64,000 nucleotides of DNA from Streptomyces sp. NBC_01476 (GCF_036227265.1 NZ_CP109446.1:2865501-2929500); one strand, 5' to 3'; positions 34,919 to 42,073 are shown, counted from the stretch's first letter. Numbers and translations: made by a program. The notes: generated by a model from the letters alone, not told the origin.

Positions 34919-35606
34919 TAGATGAGGGTATTGCCATCGTGCTTGTTCACCACTCCGGCAAGTTCAATGAGGAGACGGGTTCGCAGAAGAGCCCTATGGG
35001 TTCCACTGCTATTGAGGCATGGGGTCGGCAGTTCATTCAGGTCACTGATGACCAGGAGCTAAGGGTTCTCAGGGTCTACGGGAACAACACTCCCGAGAGG
35101 GAACTGGGCGTTGCCCTGGACTTCAGTGGTGAGGGAGATGACGGAGCGTTCGTGACGCTCATTGGCGAAGAGGAGACGGTAGCAATGTCGGCAGAGCACA
35201 ACGAACTAGTGAGCAGGGCTAAGGCTCGGTGGGACAACCGAAAGGACAAGCAGAAGAAGCAGGGACGTTCCCCACAGCAGAAGACCCGTAAGGATGAGCG
35301 CACCCGCGCAACCGATCACGCCTCCCAGATCAAGACGTATCTAGCTGAGCGTCCTGGGGAGTGGGTCAAGCAGGGGACCATTACCAACGCTGTTGCCGGT
35401 AACCCTGGCGTACTCAAGGCTGCACTAGATAGCACAGTGAAGGCTGGAGAGGTTGAGACCAAGGTCCAAGGCCGTTCCAACCTCTACAGGCTGGCAGCGT
35501 GACTGTCGGTTCTATCTTTCTTTCTTTCCCCCCTAGCGTATATAGGTAAGAAAGAAAGATGTCTTACCTCTATACCTACCCCCGACCGAAGGACTCTCTC
35601 ACTAAC

Positions 35607-35642
35607 GGCAGGGACCTCCCGCTAGGGCGGGTCCCTCCTGCC
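35607..35642 (+). terminator. GC hairpin downstream of the ATPase gene
   Basis: GGCAGGGAC pairs with GTCCC-TC-CTGCC, with an inner CCGC/GCGG stem. There is no T tract, so terminator function is uncertain. Confidence 0.4.
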
Positions 35643-35787
35643 TTGGGATCGGAGGAAAAAGAAGGGGAAGGGCTCGATCAGGTCCAGAGAGATGCACAGC
35701 TAGTGCGACTCGTACAGGGGCCTGTCGCTTAAGCGAAGGCCCGACGTACTACTAGCACAGTGAAGTGCCAACCTAACGACACCACAA

Positions 35788-35807
35788 GGGCTGCCATAAG
35801 GCAGCCC
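35788..35807 (+). promoter_or_regulatory. Start-associated hairpin (family member 3)
   Basis: GGGCTGCC/GGCAGCCC with an ATAA loop, about 20 bp before the ATG of the DUF2637-like gene. Confidence 0.6.
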
Positions 35808-35827
35808 CCTACCAAGGAGCACAACAC

Positions 35828-36589
35828 ATGAACGTTATCAACGAGCTTAAGTCTCTTAGTCGTACCCGCAAGATTGTCAACGGGATGCTCTGGTTCATCA
35901 CAGGGGGAGCAGTGTTCTACTCCCTGATGACCAGCACTCCTCTTGTCTCCAGCCATTCTCAGTGGAGTTGGTCTGGATGGATACTAGGTTTACTGACTGA
36001 TGCTGCCTTTGTCCTGGCACTGTCAGCAGATGCAACGCTGTCCAAGTATGGGAAGACCGGAGGAAAGTGGCCAGGGTTCTTCCGATGGGCTACAGGAGTA
36101 GCTTCCCTGTTCCTGAACACGTGGAACTCTGTAGCCGAGAGGGATTGGGTGGGAGTAGCCATCCACTCTATCTCACCGGTCATCCTTGTCTGTGCATCTG
36201 AGGTAGCACCTATCTACCGTCGTAAGTTCAGGTACCTCGAACTAGAACTATCAGGTCCACACGTTCAAGGTTCAGAGCCGGTGGTTCAGAGTTCAGAGGT
36301 TCACTCTGATTCAAGTTCACAGGTTCGAATTGAACTAGCAGGTTCAAAGGTTCAGCCGGCTCGGGGTTCTAGTTCACAGGTTCAGGCTGATTCACCTCTG
36401 AGTTCAGGTTCTCTAGTTCAGGTTCAGTCTGGTTCTTCCTCCGGTTCAGGTTCAAACGGCGAGGCAATCCGAGCCGGGTTCACGAACTACAGGAGTGCCA
36501 GTGAAGTAGCTCGGGAAATTGGAGTAAGCAGCTCCTATGTCTCAAGGAAGTACAAGGAACTACGAGAGGAACTAGCTCTCACTGCATGA
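35828..36589 (+). CDS. DUF2637-like membrane protein with C-terminal helix-turn-helix
   Basis: 253 residues. Three or four hydrophobic segments lie in residues ~15-130 (MLWFITGGAVFYSLMTS, ILGLLTDAAFVLALSADATL, FRWATGVASLFLNTWNSV, GVAIHSISPVILVCASEVAP), a layout typical of DUF2637/Spd-like proteins of Streptomyces mobile elements. A low-complexity Ser/Val/Gln region (~140-215) follows, then a helix-turn-helix-like end (SASEVAREIGVSSSYVSRKYKEL). Membrane anchoring plus a DNA-binding tail could tether the element DNA. The low-complexity region is encoded by repeated GTTCA words. Confidence 0.7.
   Translation: MNVINELKSLSRTRKIVNGMLWFITGGAVFYSLMTSTPLVSSHSQWSWSGWILGLLTDAAFVLALSADATLSKYGKTGGKWPGFFRWATGVASLFLNTWNSVAERDWVGVAIHSISPVILVCASEVAPIYRRKFRYLELELSGPHVQGSEPVVQSSEVHSDSSSQVRIELAGSKVQPARGSSSQVQADSPLSSGSLVQVQSGSSSGSGSNGEAIRAGFTNYRSASEVAREIGVSSSYVSRKYKELREELALTA
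36262..36482 (+). repeat. GTTCA word array inside the DUF2637-like gene
   Basis: About 16 copies of GTTCA, mostly as AGGTTCA or AGTTCA, occur in ~220 bp. They are read in different frames as Val-Gln, Gly-Ser and Ser-Ser, so the conservation is at the DNA level as much as the protein level. The density resembles an iteron array for a DNA-binding protein. Confidence 0.65.
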
Positions 36590-36593
36590 GAAA

Positions 36594-36615
36594 GGGGCTG
36601 CCACAAGGCAGCCCC
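36594..36615 (+). terminator. Hairpin after the DUF2637-like gene (family member 4)
   Basis: GGGGCTGCC/GGCAGCCCC with an ACAA loop, perfect 9-bp stem, just past the stop. It is nearly the same hairpin as at 35788-35807, so the gene is bracketed by two matching stem-loops. It may stop convergent transcription from both sides. Confidence 0.65.
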
Positions 36616-36632
36616 ATCCTCTGTCCTACGTC

Positions 36633-37316
36633 TCAAGATGAAGGAGTCTCCTTAGGGTTGAGAGCAAGCCACTTCTCCCTATCCTCCTCAGGCGGTGTGA
36701 TGGAGATGCCATAAAGGAGGATCGGAGGAGTGAACGAGATCATGAGGGTTCCAGGAGCAACGTCCTCTTGTTCTACCGGTTCAACACCCTTGATGTACTT
36801 GCGTTCCAGCGTGTGGCTCATGCCCGTAGCCGAACTGAACAAGAGTGGCCCATCGGGAGACAGTATCGCCATTCCTGGGCCTGCCATGTGTTTCGTGGTG
36901 ACCAGCAAGGCGTGTGCCTTACCGGGTGCGACCAGCGATCCTTTGAAGGCTTCCTCAACTGCTATACGGTGCACTCTTGAATCTGGATTCACGAGGAGGC
37001 TTCGCACCTGCTTGCGCTGATGATTCCTGGCAGCGAGAGACATGACACCGAGAGCGCCAGCACCCTGAATGGCAAACCCAATGTCGAGCATGGGATACCC
37101 GGCTATCGGTGCAGCAACAAGAGAGATGGCCGAGCCCCCAGCGAAGCCCATAGCCCAAGTGACCGTGAACCTGGGCCATATGAAAGAAAGGATCACGAGC
37201 ACGACGAGTAGACCGATCCCAGTTCCCAGACCGGATGTCCAAGTCGCTGGCCGGATACCGCTGTCAACTGCTGTGAAGATCGGTACTACTGCACCCCATA
37301 GGGCGATCAACCACAC
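36633..37316 (-). CDS. Hypothetical membrane protein on the opposite strand
   Basis: About 227 residues from a GTG preceded by TTGAGGAG. Three to four N-terminal spans (VWLIALWGAVVPIFTAV, GTGIGLLVVLVILSFIW, TVTWAMGFAGGSAISLVAAP, IGFAIQGAGALGVM) are followed by a ~120-residue soluble C-terminal domain with HALLVTTKHMAGPGMAILSP. No family recognised. It is the only gene in the island besides the IS transposase read right to left, and it converges with the DUF2637-like gene. The expression signals suggest an independent cargo or surface-exclusion-like role, but this is speculation. Confidence 0.6.
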   Translation of the reverse strand: MWLIALWGAVVPIFTAVDSGIRPATWTSGLGTGIGLLVVLVILSFIWPRFTVTWAMGFAGGSAISLVAAPIAGYPMLDIGFAIQGAGALGVMSLAARNHQRKQVRSLLVNPDSRVHRIAVEEAFKGSLVAPGKAHALLVTTKHMAGPGMAILSPDGPLLFSSATGMSHTLERKYIKGVEPVEQEDVAPGTLMISFTPPILLYGISITPPEEDREKWLALNPKETPSS

Positions 37317-37476
37317 GGGAACACTCCTCAAGCCCTACGCCGCTACGAACGCACGGAGTATGACAGCGTGTTCGAGCCGATGAAGGCAGTTTCCTGTTCC
37401 TGCAACTACTCGTCCTTGACGGGCTGCATGTGCAGCCCGGAGCATCGATCAGGACACCACTGGAGAGGGGAAGCTG

Positions 37477-37668
37477 ATGCAGGTCACCATGCTCACCAAG
37501 GTCTGTGACAAGAAGGACTGCCCGACGCTCTACGCCACCGACAGGGGCACGCTCCTGGTTCAGGGGTACACCGGGGATGAGCACGGGCTGACCGTGCCCC
37601 AGGGTGAGGGAGTCGTTGAGATCCCCGTGGAACTACTGAAGAAGGCTATTGCCGATGGGGTCATCTAA
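37477..37668 (+). CDS. Small hypothetical protein upstream of DUF6879 gene
   Basis: 63 residues; contains KVCDKKDCPTLYATDRGTLLVQG and EIPVELLKKAIADGVI. Two cysteines spaced C-x4-C may bind metal. Similar small proteins commonly precede DUF6879/DUF397-type genes in Streptomyces. ATG 37477 follows GGAGAGGGGAAGCTG. Its 3' end overlaps the next gene by 14 bp in another frame, indicating coupled translation. Confidence 0.7.
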   Translation: MQVTMLTKVCDKKDCPTLYATDRGTLLVQGYTGDEHGLTVPQGEGVVEIPVELLKKAIADGVI

Positions 37669-38179
37669 ATCTCTGGGTGACCTCTTCGACTCCTTCAAAA
37701 GTGAGGCGTTCCGTCTTGAGACACTGGACGACTACAGCAAGTCCGGGAGCGTGGTCGCCTACCGACTGTTCCTGGCCGGCCTACCCCAACCAGAGGACTA
37801 CAACGCAGACTGGGTAGAAGAGGTTCGGGCATCAACAGCAGCCGGTAAACGCATTTACCGTGTACATGTGCTGAGTCGTCCTCTCACTCCCTATCTCCGG
37901 TTCGAACTTGGTTGGGGATACCGGAAGAACATGACCGGAGGCGAAGAGTTCTTCGTCCTGGACATCACCGGGAGAGATAATCCCCTTAGTGGCGTTGGTG
38001 ACTTCTGGCTGTTCGACGGTGAAGACGTTGCCACTATGGGCTACGCCGGTGAGGGAAAGTTCCTCGGGGCTGAGGTTCTTCCTCCGGTCAGAGCAGCAGA
38101 GTTCGTCAAGTACAGAGATACGGCTCTCGCCAGGGCAGAGCCGTTCACGGAGTGGTGGGAGCGGCACGGAGAAGAGTGA
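37655..38179 (+). CDS. DUF6879 family protein
   Basis: 174 residues. LGDLFDSFKSEAFRLETLDDYSKSGS, RIYRVHVLSRPLTPYLRFELGWGY and FWLFDGEDVATMGY are the features I associate with DUF6879. This family is regularly encoded beside XRE-DUF5753 regulators in actinomycetes. A putative nucleotide- or peptide-effector role has been suggested, but the function is unknown. The ATG at 37655 overlaps the previous gene, and its stop overlaps the next start by four bases (GTGA). The three genes form a tight operon. Confidence 0.75.
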   Translation: MGSSKSLGDLFDSFKSEAFRLETLDDYSKSGSVVAYRLFLAGLPQPEDYNADWVEEVRASTAAGKRIYRVHVLSRPLTPYLRFELGWGYRKNMTGGEEFFVLDITGRDNPLSGVGDFWLFDGEDVATMGYAGEGKFLGAEVLPPVRAAEFVKYRDTALARAEPFTEWWERHGEE

Positions 38180-39006
38180 GAAAGACTGAGCTTGGTACCG
38201 CACTACGGGAACTACGGAAGGCATCTGGAAAAGAGGCCAAGACCGTTGCCCGTAGTGCTGTCATGTCTGCAAGCAAACTCAGCAAAATTGAGACGGGTAA
38301 GCTCGCTCCGAGCGTCGTTGATGTTGAGAGCATCCTCACCGCTATTGGTGTCTCGGATGAAGTTAAGTGCGAGTACATGGAGGCAGCCCGTGCTGCCTCT
38401 ACAGAAGTAATGGCCTGGCGTCTGCTGGCACGAATGGGCTACCACAAAGGGCAACAACAGGCTCAGGCCCTTGAAGCACAGATGAGCCTTCTACGTCTCT
38501 TCCAGCCTGCACTCATTCCCGGCCTTCTCCAGACTCCCGAGTACATCAGGGCCGTGATTGCAAGGCACGGACTGACCGAGGAATCTCAGTCCCGCACTCT
38601 AGCTGCGCGACTAGACCGTCAGAAGGTTCTCTACGACAGAACCAAACAGCTCCGGTTCATCATCACTGAGTCGGTGCTGCGTTGGAGGATCACCTCCTCA
38701 GCCATCATGGCAGGTCAGATAGACAGGCTTATCTCCCTCTCTCGATTGCCCAACATAGATATTCGCATCGTTGCCCTGTCGGCGCCGCAGCATGACTTCC
38801 CTTCACACTCCTTCGTGATCAGGGATGAAAGGATTGTCACTGTCGAGACAGTTCACGCTGAAGTGGTTGTCACTGACCCTCGGGACATCAAAGAATACAC
38901 AGACAAGTTCGAGGGCTTCTCGTCCACGTCCCTTTCCGGAGATGAGATGCGGACTATGCTTGAAATGATCAGGGACAAGTTCTTGCAGGAACGGGAAACC
39001 AGCTAA
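38176..39006 (+). CDS. XRE-family regulator with DUF5753 domain
   Basis: 276 residues. The N-terminal HTH is LGTALRELRKASGKEAKTVARSAVMSASKLSKIETGKLAPSVVDVESIL. The DUF5753 domain covers residues ~100-270 (RLFQPALIPGLLQTPEYIRAVI, DRQKVLYDRTKQLRFIITESVLRW, IRIVALSAPQHDFPSHSFVI). Such proteins are abundant regulators in Streptomyces and work with a small partner encoded alongside. The GTG start overlaps the DUF6879 stop (GTGA) with GGAGAAGA before it. Confidence 0.85.
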   Translation: MRKTELGTALRELRKASGKEAKTVARSAVMSASKLSKIETGKLAPSVVDVESILTAIGVSDEVKCEYMEAARAASTEVMAWRLLARMGYHKGQQQAQALEAQMSLLRLFQPALIPGLLQTPEYIRAVIARHGLTEESQSRTLAARLDRQKVLYDRTKQLRFIITESVLRWRITSSAIMAGQIDRLISLSRLPNIDIRIVALSAPQHDFPSHSFVIRDERIVTVETVHAEVVVTDPRDIKEYTDKFEGFSSTSLSGDEMRTMLEMIRDKFLQERETS

Positions 39007-39017
39007 GCACTGCACCC

Positions 39018-39212
39018 ATGCACCCTGACAATCGATGCATGGAAAGTGAAGAGACAGGCCCCGCACTGACCATCACCGTGTACCGGATCAATCCGGAGAC
39101 CGGAGAGAAGACTGTCATCAAACCTCGGCGACTCGTCAAGTCCACTGGTCCTCTTATCTGTTCAGCTTTCCCTCCATGCTCGTGTCCCAAGTGCGTGAAG
39201 GCTCGTAGCTAG
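39018..39212 (+). CDS. Small hypothetical protein with Cys cluster
   Basis: 64 residues, or 57 from an internal Met at residue 8 (MESEETGPALT). It has a basic centre and a C-terminal CSAFPPCSCPKC cluster that could bind zinc. It follows the XRE gene by 11 bp and ends before a hairpin. No family recognised. Confidence 0.5.
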   Translation: MHPDNRCMESEETGPALTITVYRINPETGEKTVIKPRRLVKSTGPLICSAFPPCSCPKCVKARS

Positions 39213-39941
39213 GTGAGATGGGCCTGCATAAGGCAGGCCCTTACCTACAGCGGGGAGAAAGTGAGCGTCAGTCAGGCATAGTTGCCTGTTCTTTCGGTCT
39301 ACAGCCGAGCAATGCTCGGCATTCACATGGAATCGCGTCTCGGTGATTAACCTCCGAAGCACTACACAGAGTGGGTCGCCGCTACAGGGAGCGCCGTATT
39401 TATGTTAGAAATTTGAAGGGACTCACAGAGGGAGAGGCATCAGGATTTAACAATGCCCGGGTACCCAAATAGCGAAAGACTCGGACATATCATCCTTACC
39501 GCTGACTGCGCTGTGCACTCAGGGAATTACCGGATGAATGAGTGGCGGCAGGCCAGGACGCCACCCCAGGATTCTCTTTCATTGATTGATAGATGCGCCC
39601 CTGCCTCATGAATGAATGAGCGCTCCATTCCCTCCCCGGTAATACCCGTCCATCTACCCCTGTCCATCCCCTGTGTGGCCGTGGGTGGGGCTGTGAGGGT
39701 GCGATCGACCGGGTGGCACTGGAGACGTGGTGTAAGTGGCTCACAGAGGCGTACAGCAGCTCAGCAGACCTGTCTCAGGCTGTGCTCAGAACCTCTGTGT
39801 GGCCTGCCAGGCAGGGCCGTTGAGGCCCCTGCCGTGTGCACTTGGGGAAGCTAGGCAAGTCGCCTCATGTCGTCCGGTCCGCTTGACCCTGGATGTCGTG
39901 CCTGGTCAGACTGGTGGCCTGCCCCACCGATGTGAGAGCTA
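39213..39941. other. 729-bp non-coding right end of the island
   Basis: No convincing gene. Visible signals are the hairpin at 39220-39240, a 7-bp stem GCCGAGC/GCTCGGC (39304-39320), an AGGCA/TGCCT pair just upstream, repeated TGAATGA words (about 39535-39620), and ATTACCGG/CCGGTAAT placed about 110 bp apart. The integrase arm words CTAGGCAAGTCG (39851-39862) and TGGTCAGAC (39903-39911) mark the attachment arm. An origin of replication or transfer could lie here. Confidence 0.5.
39220..39240 (+). terminator. Terminal hairpin of the island operon (family member 5)
   Basis: GGGCCTGC/GCAGGCCC with an ATAAG loop followed by TTACC, located directly after the last small gene. Confidence 0.6.
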
Positions 39942-39988
39942 CCTGCAAAGCGAGTTACGCCGGTTCGATTCCGGTCACGGCCTCCGTA
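39942..39988 (+). repeat. attR core: 47-bp direct repeat of the tRNA-Cys 3' part
   Basis: Identical to 29780-29826. It carries only the anticodon-loop-to-3'-end part of tRNA-Cys and lacks the 5' acceptor and D arms, so it is not a functional tRNA. It marks the chromosomal right junction of the island. Confidence 0.93.
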
Positions 39989-40668
39989 ACAGCCCCGTCC
40001 CCGGTCTTCACCGCGGGGGCGGGGCCGGCGCCGTGCGGGAGGGCCCAGCGGAACTCCTGGCCGCCGCCACGGGTCTCCAGGACGCCCGCGTCGACCAGGC
40101 CCAGCAGGGTGGCCCGCAGGGCGTTGCCCAGGGGATGGTCGTCCCAGAACATGTACTGGACGTCCATGAACTTCCCGTCGAGCGGGAAGATGCCGAGCAC
40201 CCGGCCGAGCTGGTAGAGGGCGCTGTGGGCGTCCACCCAGTCGGGGAGTTCGGCCTTCAGGCCGACCCGCTCATCGGCGAAGGACGGGATCCGGACCGGC
40301 AGCAGCGCGGCCTGCCGCAGCAGCGTGTAGAGGTCCGTCTCCCCCCAGAACTCGACGATCACGCCGTCCTTGAGGCGGTAGGACTTGACGCCGGTCATCC
40401 CGATGTCACGGCCGGACAGATCGTGACGGTAGGTGAGGGTGAAGGCGGTCACCACCCGGTCACCCGCCGCGAAGAGGTCGTCCACCCGGAGCCTGCAGTG
40501 CGACAGCCCCGGCGTGCGGATCGCGCCTTCCACGAAGCGGCGGCCCCGCACCGACATGCCGGCGCCGTGGATCCGGACGTCCTCGGCCACCAGCGGCTTC
40601 AGTGCCTCCATGTCCTGGGTTTCGAAGACCCGGAGATAGCGTCGCACCACGTCGGCGTTATCAGACAT
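39955..40668 (-). CDS. SnoaL-like / nuclear transport factor 2 fold protein
   Basis: 237 residues. The N-terminal ~125 residues (DVVRRYLRVFETQDMEALKPLVAEDVRIHG, GDRVVTAFTLTYRHDLSG, YRLKDGVIVEFWGETDLYTLL) are a SnoaL-like NTF2 fold used by polyketide cyclases and many small-ligand enzymes. The remaining ~110 residues have no clear match. The last ~11 codons read antisense through the tRNA-Cys 3' repeat (stop at 39955-39957), so the C-terminus is set by the attachment site. Start at ATG 40666-40668. Confidence 0.75.
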   Translation of the reverse strand: MSDNADVVRRYLRVFETQDMEALKPLVAEDVRIHGAGMSVRGRRFVEGAIRTPGLSHCRLRVDDLFAAGDRVVTAFTLTYRHDLSGRDIGMTGVKSYRLKDGVIVEFWGETDLYTLLRQAALLPVRIPSFADERVGLKAELPDWVDAHSALYQLGRVLGIFPLDGKFMDVQYMFWDDHPLGNALRATLLGLVDAGVLETRGGGQEFRWALPHGAGPAPAVKTGDGAVTEAVTGIEPA

Positions 40669-40777
40669 GACCCGACCATATGCCAACTACCGCGGTTCTG
40701 TTGAGGCTACGGCCGCGGCCTGCGATGCTCTCTGTCCGTTCGGGACTGTTCGAAAGCACTCCGGAGGGGGCACGGGC

Positions 40778-41326
40778 ATGGGTGACGTCTCGCTCGACGG
40801 CGGCGTCATGGTGATCACCGGGGTGATGGCTTCCGGCAAGTCCACGGTCGCCCAACTCCTCGCGGAGCGCCTGCCGCGCGCGGTGCACGTACGCGGTGAC
40901 GTGTTCCGCCGGATGCTGGTCTCCGGGCGGCGCGAACTCGTCCCCGAGGCCGACGAGGAGTCGGTCGCCCAACTCCGATTGCGTTACCGGGTGTCGGCGT
41001 CCACCGCGGACCTCTACGCGGCAGCCGGCTGGACCGCGATCGTCCAGGACGTGGTGCTCGGCGAGAACCTGCGGCCCTACCTCGACGCGATCGGCTCCCG
41101 CCCGCTCTTCCTGGTGGTCCTCGCCCCCTCCCAGGAGGCCGTCGCCGCCCGCGAGGCCGCCCGCGCCAAGACCGGCTACGGCTCCTGGACGGTCGGCGGC
41201 CTCGACCACGTGCTGCGCGACGAGACGCCCCGCCTGGGGCTGTGGATCGACACGTCGGAGCAGAGCCCGCAGGAGACGGTGGACGCGATTCTGGGCGCCC
41301 TGAAGGACGCGCTCGTCGCGGAGTAG
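40778..41326 (+). CDS. P-loop small-molecule kinase / phosphotransferase-like protein
   Basis: 182 residues. Walker A is ITGVMASGKSTVAQLLAERL, followed by AVHVRGDVFRRMLVSGR, a segment shared with chloramphenicol-phosphotransferase-like and gluconate-kinase-like proteins. Residues AGWTAIVQDVVLGENLRPYL and FLVVLAPSQEAVAAREAAR complete the fold. It probably phosphorylates a small molecule using ATP; the substrate is unknown. Start at ATG 40778 with CGGAGGGGG upstream; a longer frame is non-conserved. Confidence 0.8.
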   Translation: MGDVSLDGGVMVITGVMASGKSTVAQLLAERLPRAVHVRGDVFRRMLVSGRRELVPEADEESVAQLRLRYRVSASTADLYAAAGWTAIVQDVVLGENLRPYLDAIGSRPLFLVVLAPSQEAVAAREAARAKTGYGSWTVGGLDHVLRDETPRLGLWIDTSEQSPQETVDAILGALKDALVAE

Positions 41327-41404
41327 CGGCGGCCGGCGGGGCGTCAGGAACCGCCTGCGGAACGGGACTTCGGCGAGGACGTACGGGGGTGACGGGGGTA
41401 CGGG

Positions 41405-41488
41405 GCGCCGGCCGACCGGTCACGGGCATGGGGGCGCCGGCTCATCCGTCAGGGGCGTACGGCCGGCGCCGGCCGACCGGTCACGGGC
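41405..41488. repeat. Two 23-bp direct repeats at the 3' end of the GNAT gene
   Basis: A 23-bp segment at 41405-41427 (GCGCCGGCCGACCGGTCACG plus GGC) recurs at 41466-41488. The second copy contains the GNAT stop codon, so a fragment of the gene end was duplicated. Confidence 0.6.
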
Positions 41489-42023
41489 GCACGGCCGGCG
41501 CCCACTCGTCGTGCAGCAGGCCGAAGACCACCTCGTCGAGTTCCCGCCCGTACACCCAGGACGCCCGCCGCAGGGTGCCCTCGTACTGGAACCCGGCTGC
41601 CTTGGCCGCGCCGATCATCGCCTGGTTGTCCGTGAGCGTCTCCACCTGCAGCCGCCGCAGACCGCGGACGGCGAATCCGTACTCGCACAGCGTCCGCACC
41701 ACGTCGGTGCCAAGACCGCGTCCCCGGAAGGCGGGCCGCAGCGAAAGGCCCAGGTGGGCGGAGCGGTTGTGCGCATCGATGCCCCAGAGCACCGCCGCTC
41801 CGGCCAGCTCGCCCGTCTCCAGGTCGGCCACCGAGAAGGGCACGAAGACCTCCGACGGCTCCCCCACCGCATACGGCGACTCGGCCGCGCCCGCCGCGAT
41901 CGGCTTCCACGCCCTGGTGTCCGCGCGTGACGTCATCGCCACGTCCTCGTAGAGCTCCGTGTGCAGAACGGCCACGTCGCTCTCCTGCCGGGCCCGCAGC
42001 CCGATCTTCTCGCCTCGTATCAT
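41481..42023 (-). CDS. GNAT-family N-acetyltransferase
   Basis: 180 residues. The acetyl-CoA-binding motif A is LSLRPAFRGRGLGTDVVRTLCEYGF. Motif B is GLRRLQVETLTDNQAMIGAAKAAGFQYEGTLR, the RimJ/RimL-type pattern. It transfers an acetyl group to an amine; the acceptor is unknown (protein N-terminus or small molecule). Start at the ATG 42021-42023. It converges with the kinase gene. Confidence 0.9.
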   Translation of the reverse strand: MIRGEKIGLRARQESDVAVLHTELYEDVAMTSRADTRAWKPIAAGAAESPYAVGEPSEVFVPFSVADLETGELAGAAVLWGIDAHNRSAHLGLSLRPAFRGRGLGTDVVRTLCEYGFAVRGLRRLQVETLTDNQAMIGAAKAAGFQYEGTLRRASWVYGRELDEVVFGLLHDEWAPAVRP

Positions 42024-42073
42024 CCGGCATGCTTATCGCGAAATCGCCCGGCGGGCACCTGAGTTGTCCGGGG

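Larger units (their letters stand above)
33320..35502 (+). pseudogene. RecA-like AAA ATPase (RepA/AAA_25 helicase type), disrupted by IS630-family element
   Basis: The 5' part (33320-33790, 157 codons) holds Walker A (GRPKAGKS, residues 36-43) and Walker B (EVLVVDNLSALLG, Asp129). The 3' part (34921-35502) begins DEGIAIVLVHHSGK and ends with a winged-helix-like region (GEWVKQGTITNAVAGNPGV). Removing the IS and one TA target copy joins them in frame (LLDEG) into a 350-residue protein. The family comprises hexameric helicase-like ATPases of plasmids and phages, probably for replication of the element. As sequenced, the N-terminal half ends at a TGA inside the IS. Confidence 0.85.
35503..35827. 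other. 325-bp non-coding segment with inverted repeats
   Basis: A 13-bp perfect inverted repeat, ATCTTTCTTTCTT (35514-35526) and AAGAAAGAAAGAT (35548-35560), has unusually AT-rich pyrimidine/purine arms around a CTAGCGTATATAGG centre. Then come a GC hairpin at 35607-35642 and another at 35788-35807. No coding frame. It could be a replication or partition site for the adjacent ATPase gene, or only transcription signals. Confidence 0.5.
29780..39988. mobile_element. 10.2-kb integrative element in tRNA-Cys, degenerate
   Basis: Bounded by 47-bp identical repeats, it starts with a tyrosine integrase next to attL and has visibly lower GC and more mixed codon use than the flanking chromosome. It carries small plasmid- or phage-like genes: zinc fingers, an antitoxin, a RecA-like ATPase, a DUF2637-like membrane protein and an XRE regulator. 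No TraB/FtsK-type transfer protein, RepSA, capsid or terminase gene was seen, so it is a minimal island: an integrative plasmid remnant or satellite-like element. The integrase HxxR box is mutated and the ATPase gene is interrupted by an IS, so autonomous mobility is doubtful. Confidence 0.9.

Noticed and set aside
39942..39988. Second tRNA-Cys gene
   Set aside because: Only the part from the anticodon loop to the 3' end is present; the 5' acceptor strand and D arm are missing.
29780..39988. Conjugative transfer gene of the TraB/FtsK type
   Set aside because: No large Walker-motif translocase is present; the only P-loop protein is the RecA-like ATPase with a different layout.
39736..40704. 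Long + strand open frame through attR and the SnoaL-like gene
   Set aside because: It crosses non-coding island sequence and is antisense to a well-formed gene. Composition is that of a GC shadow frame.
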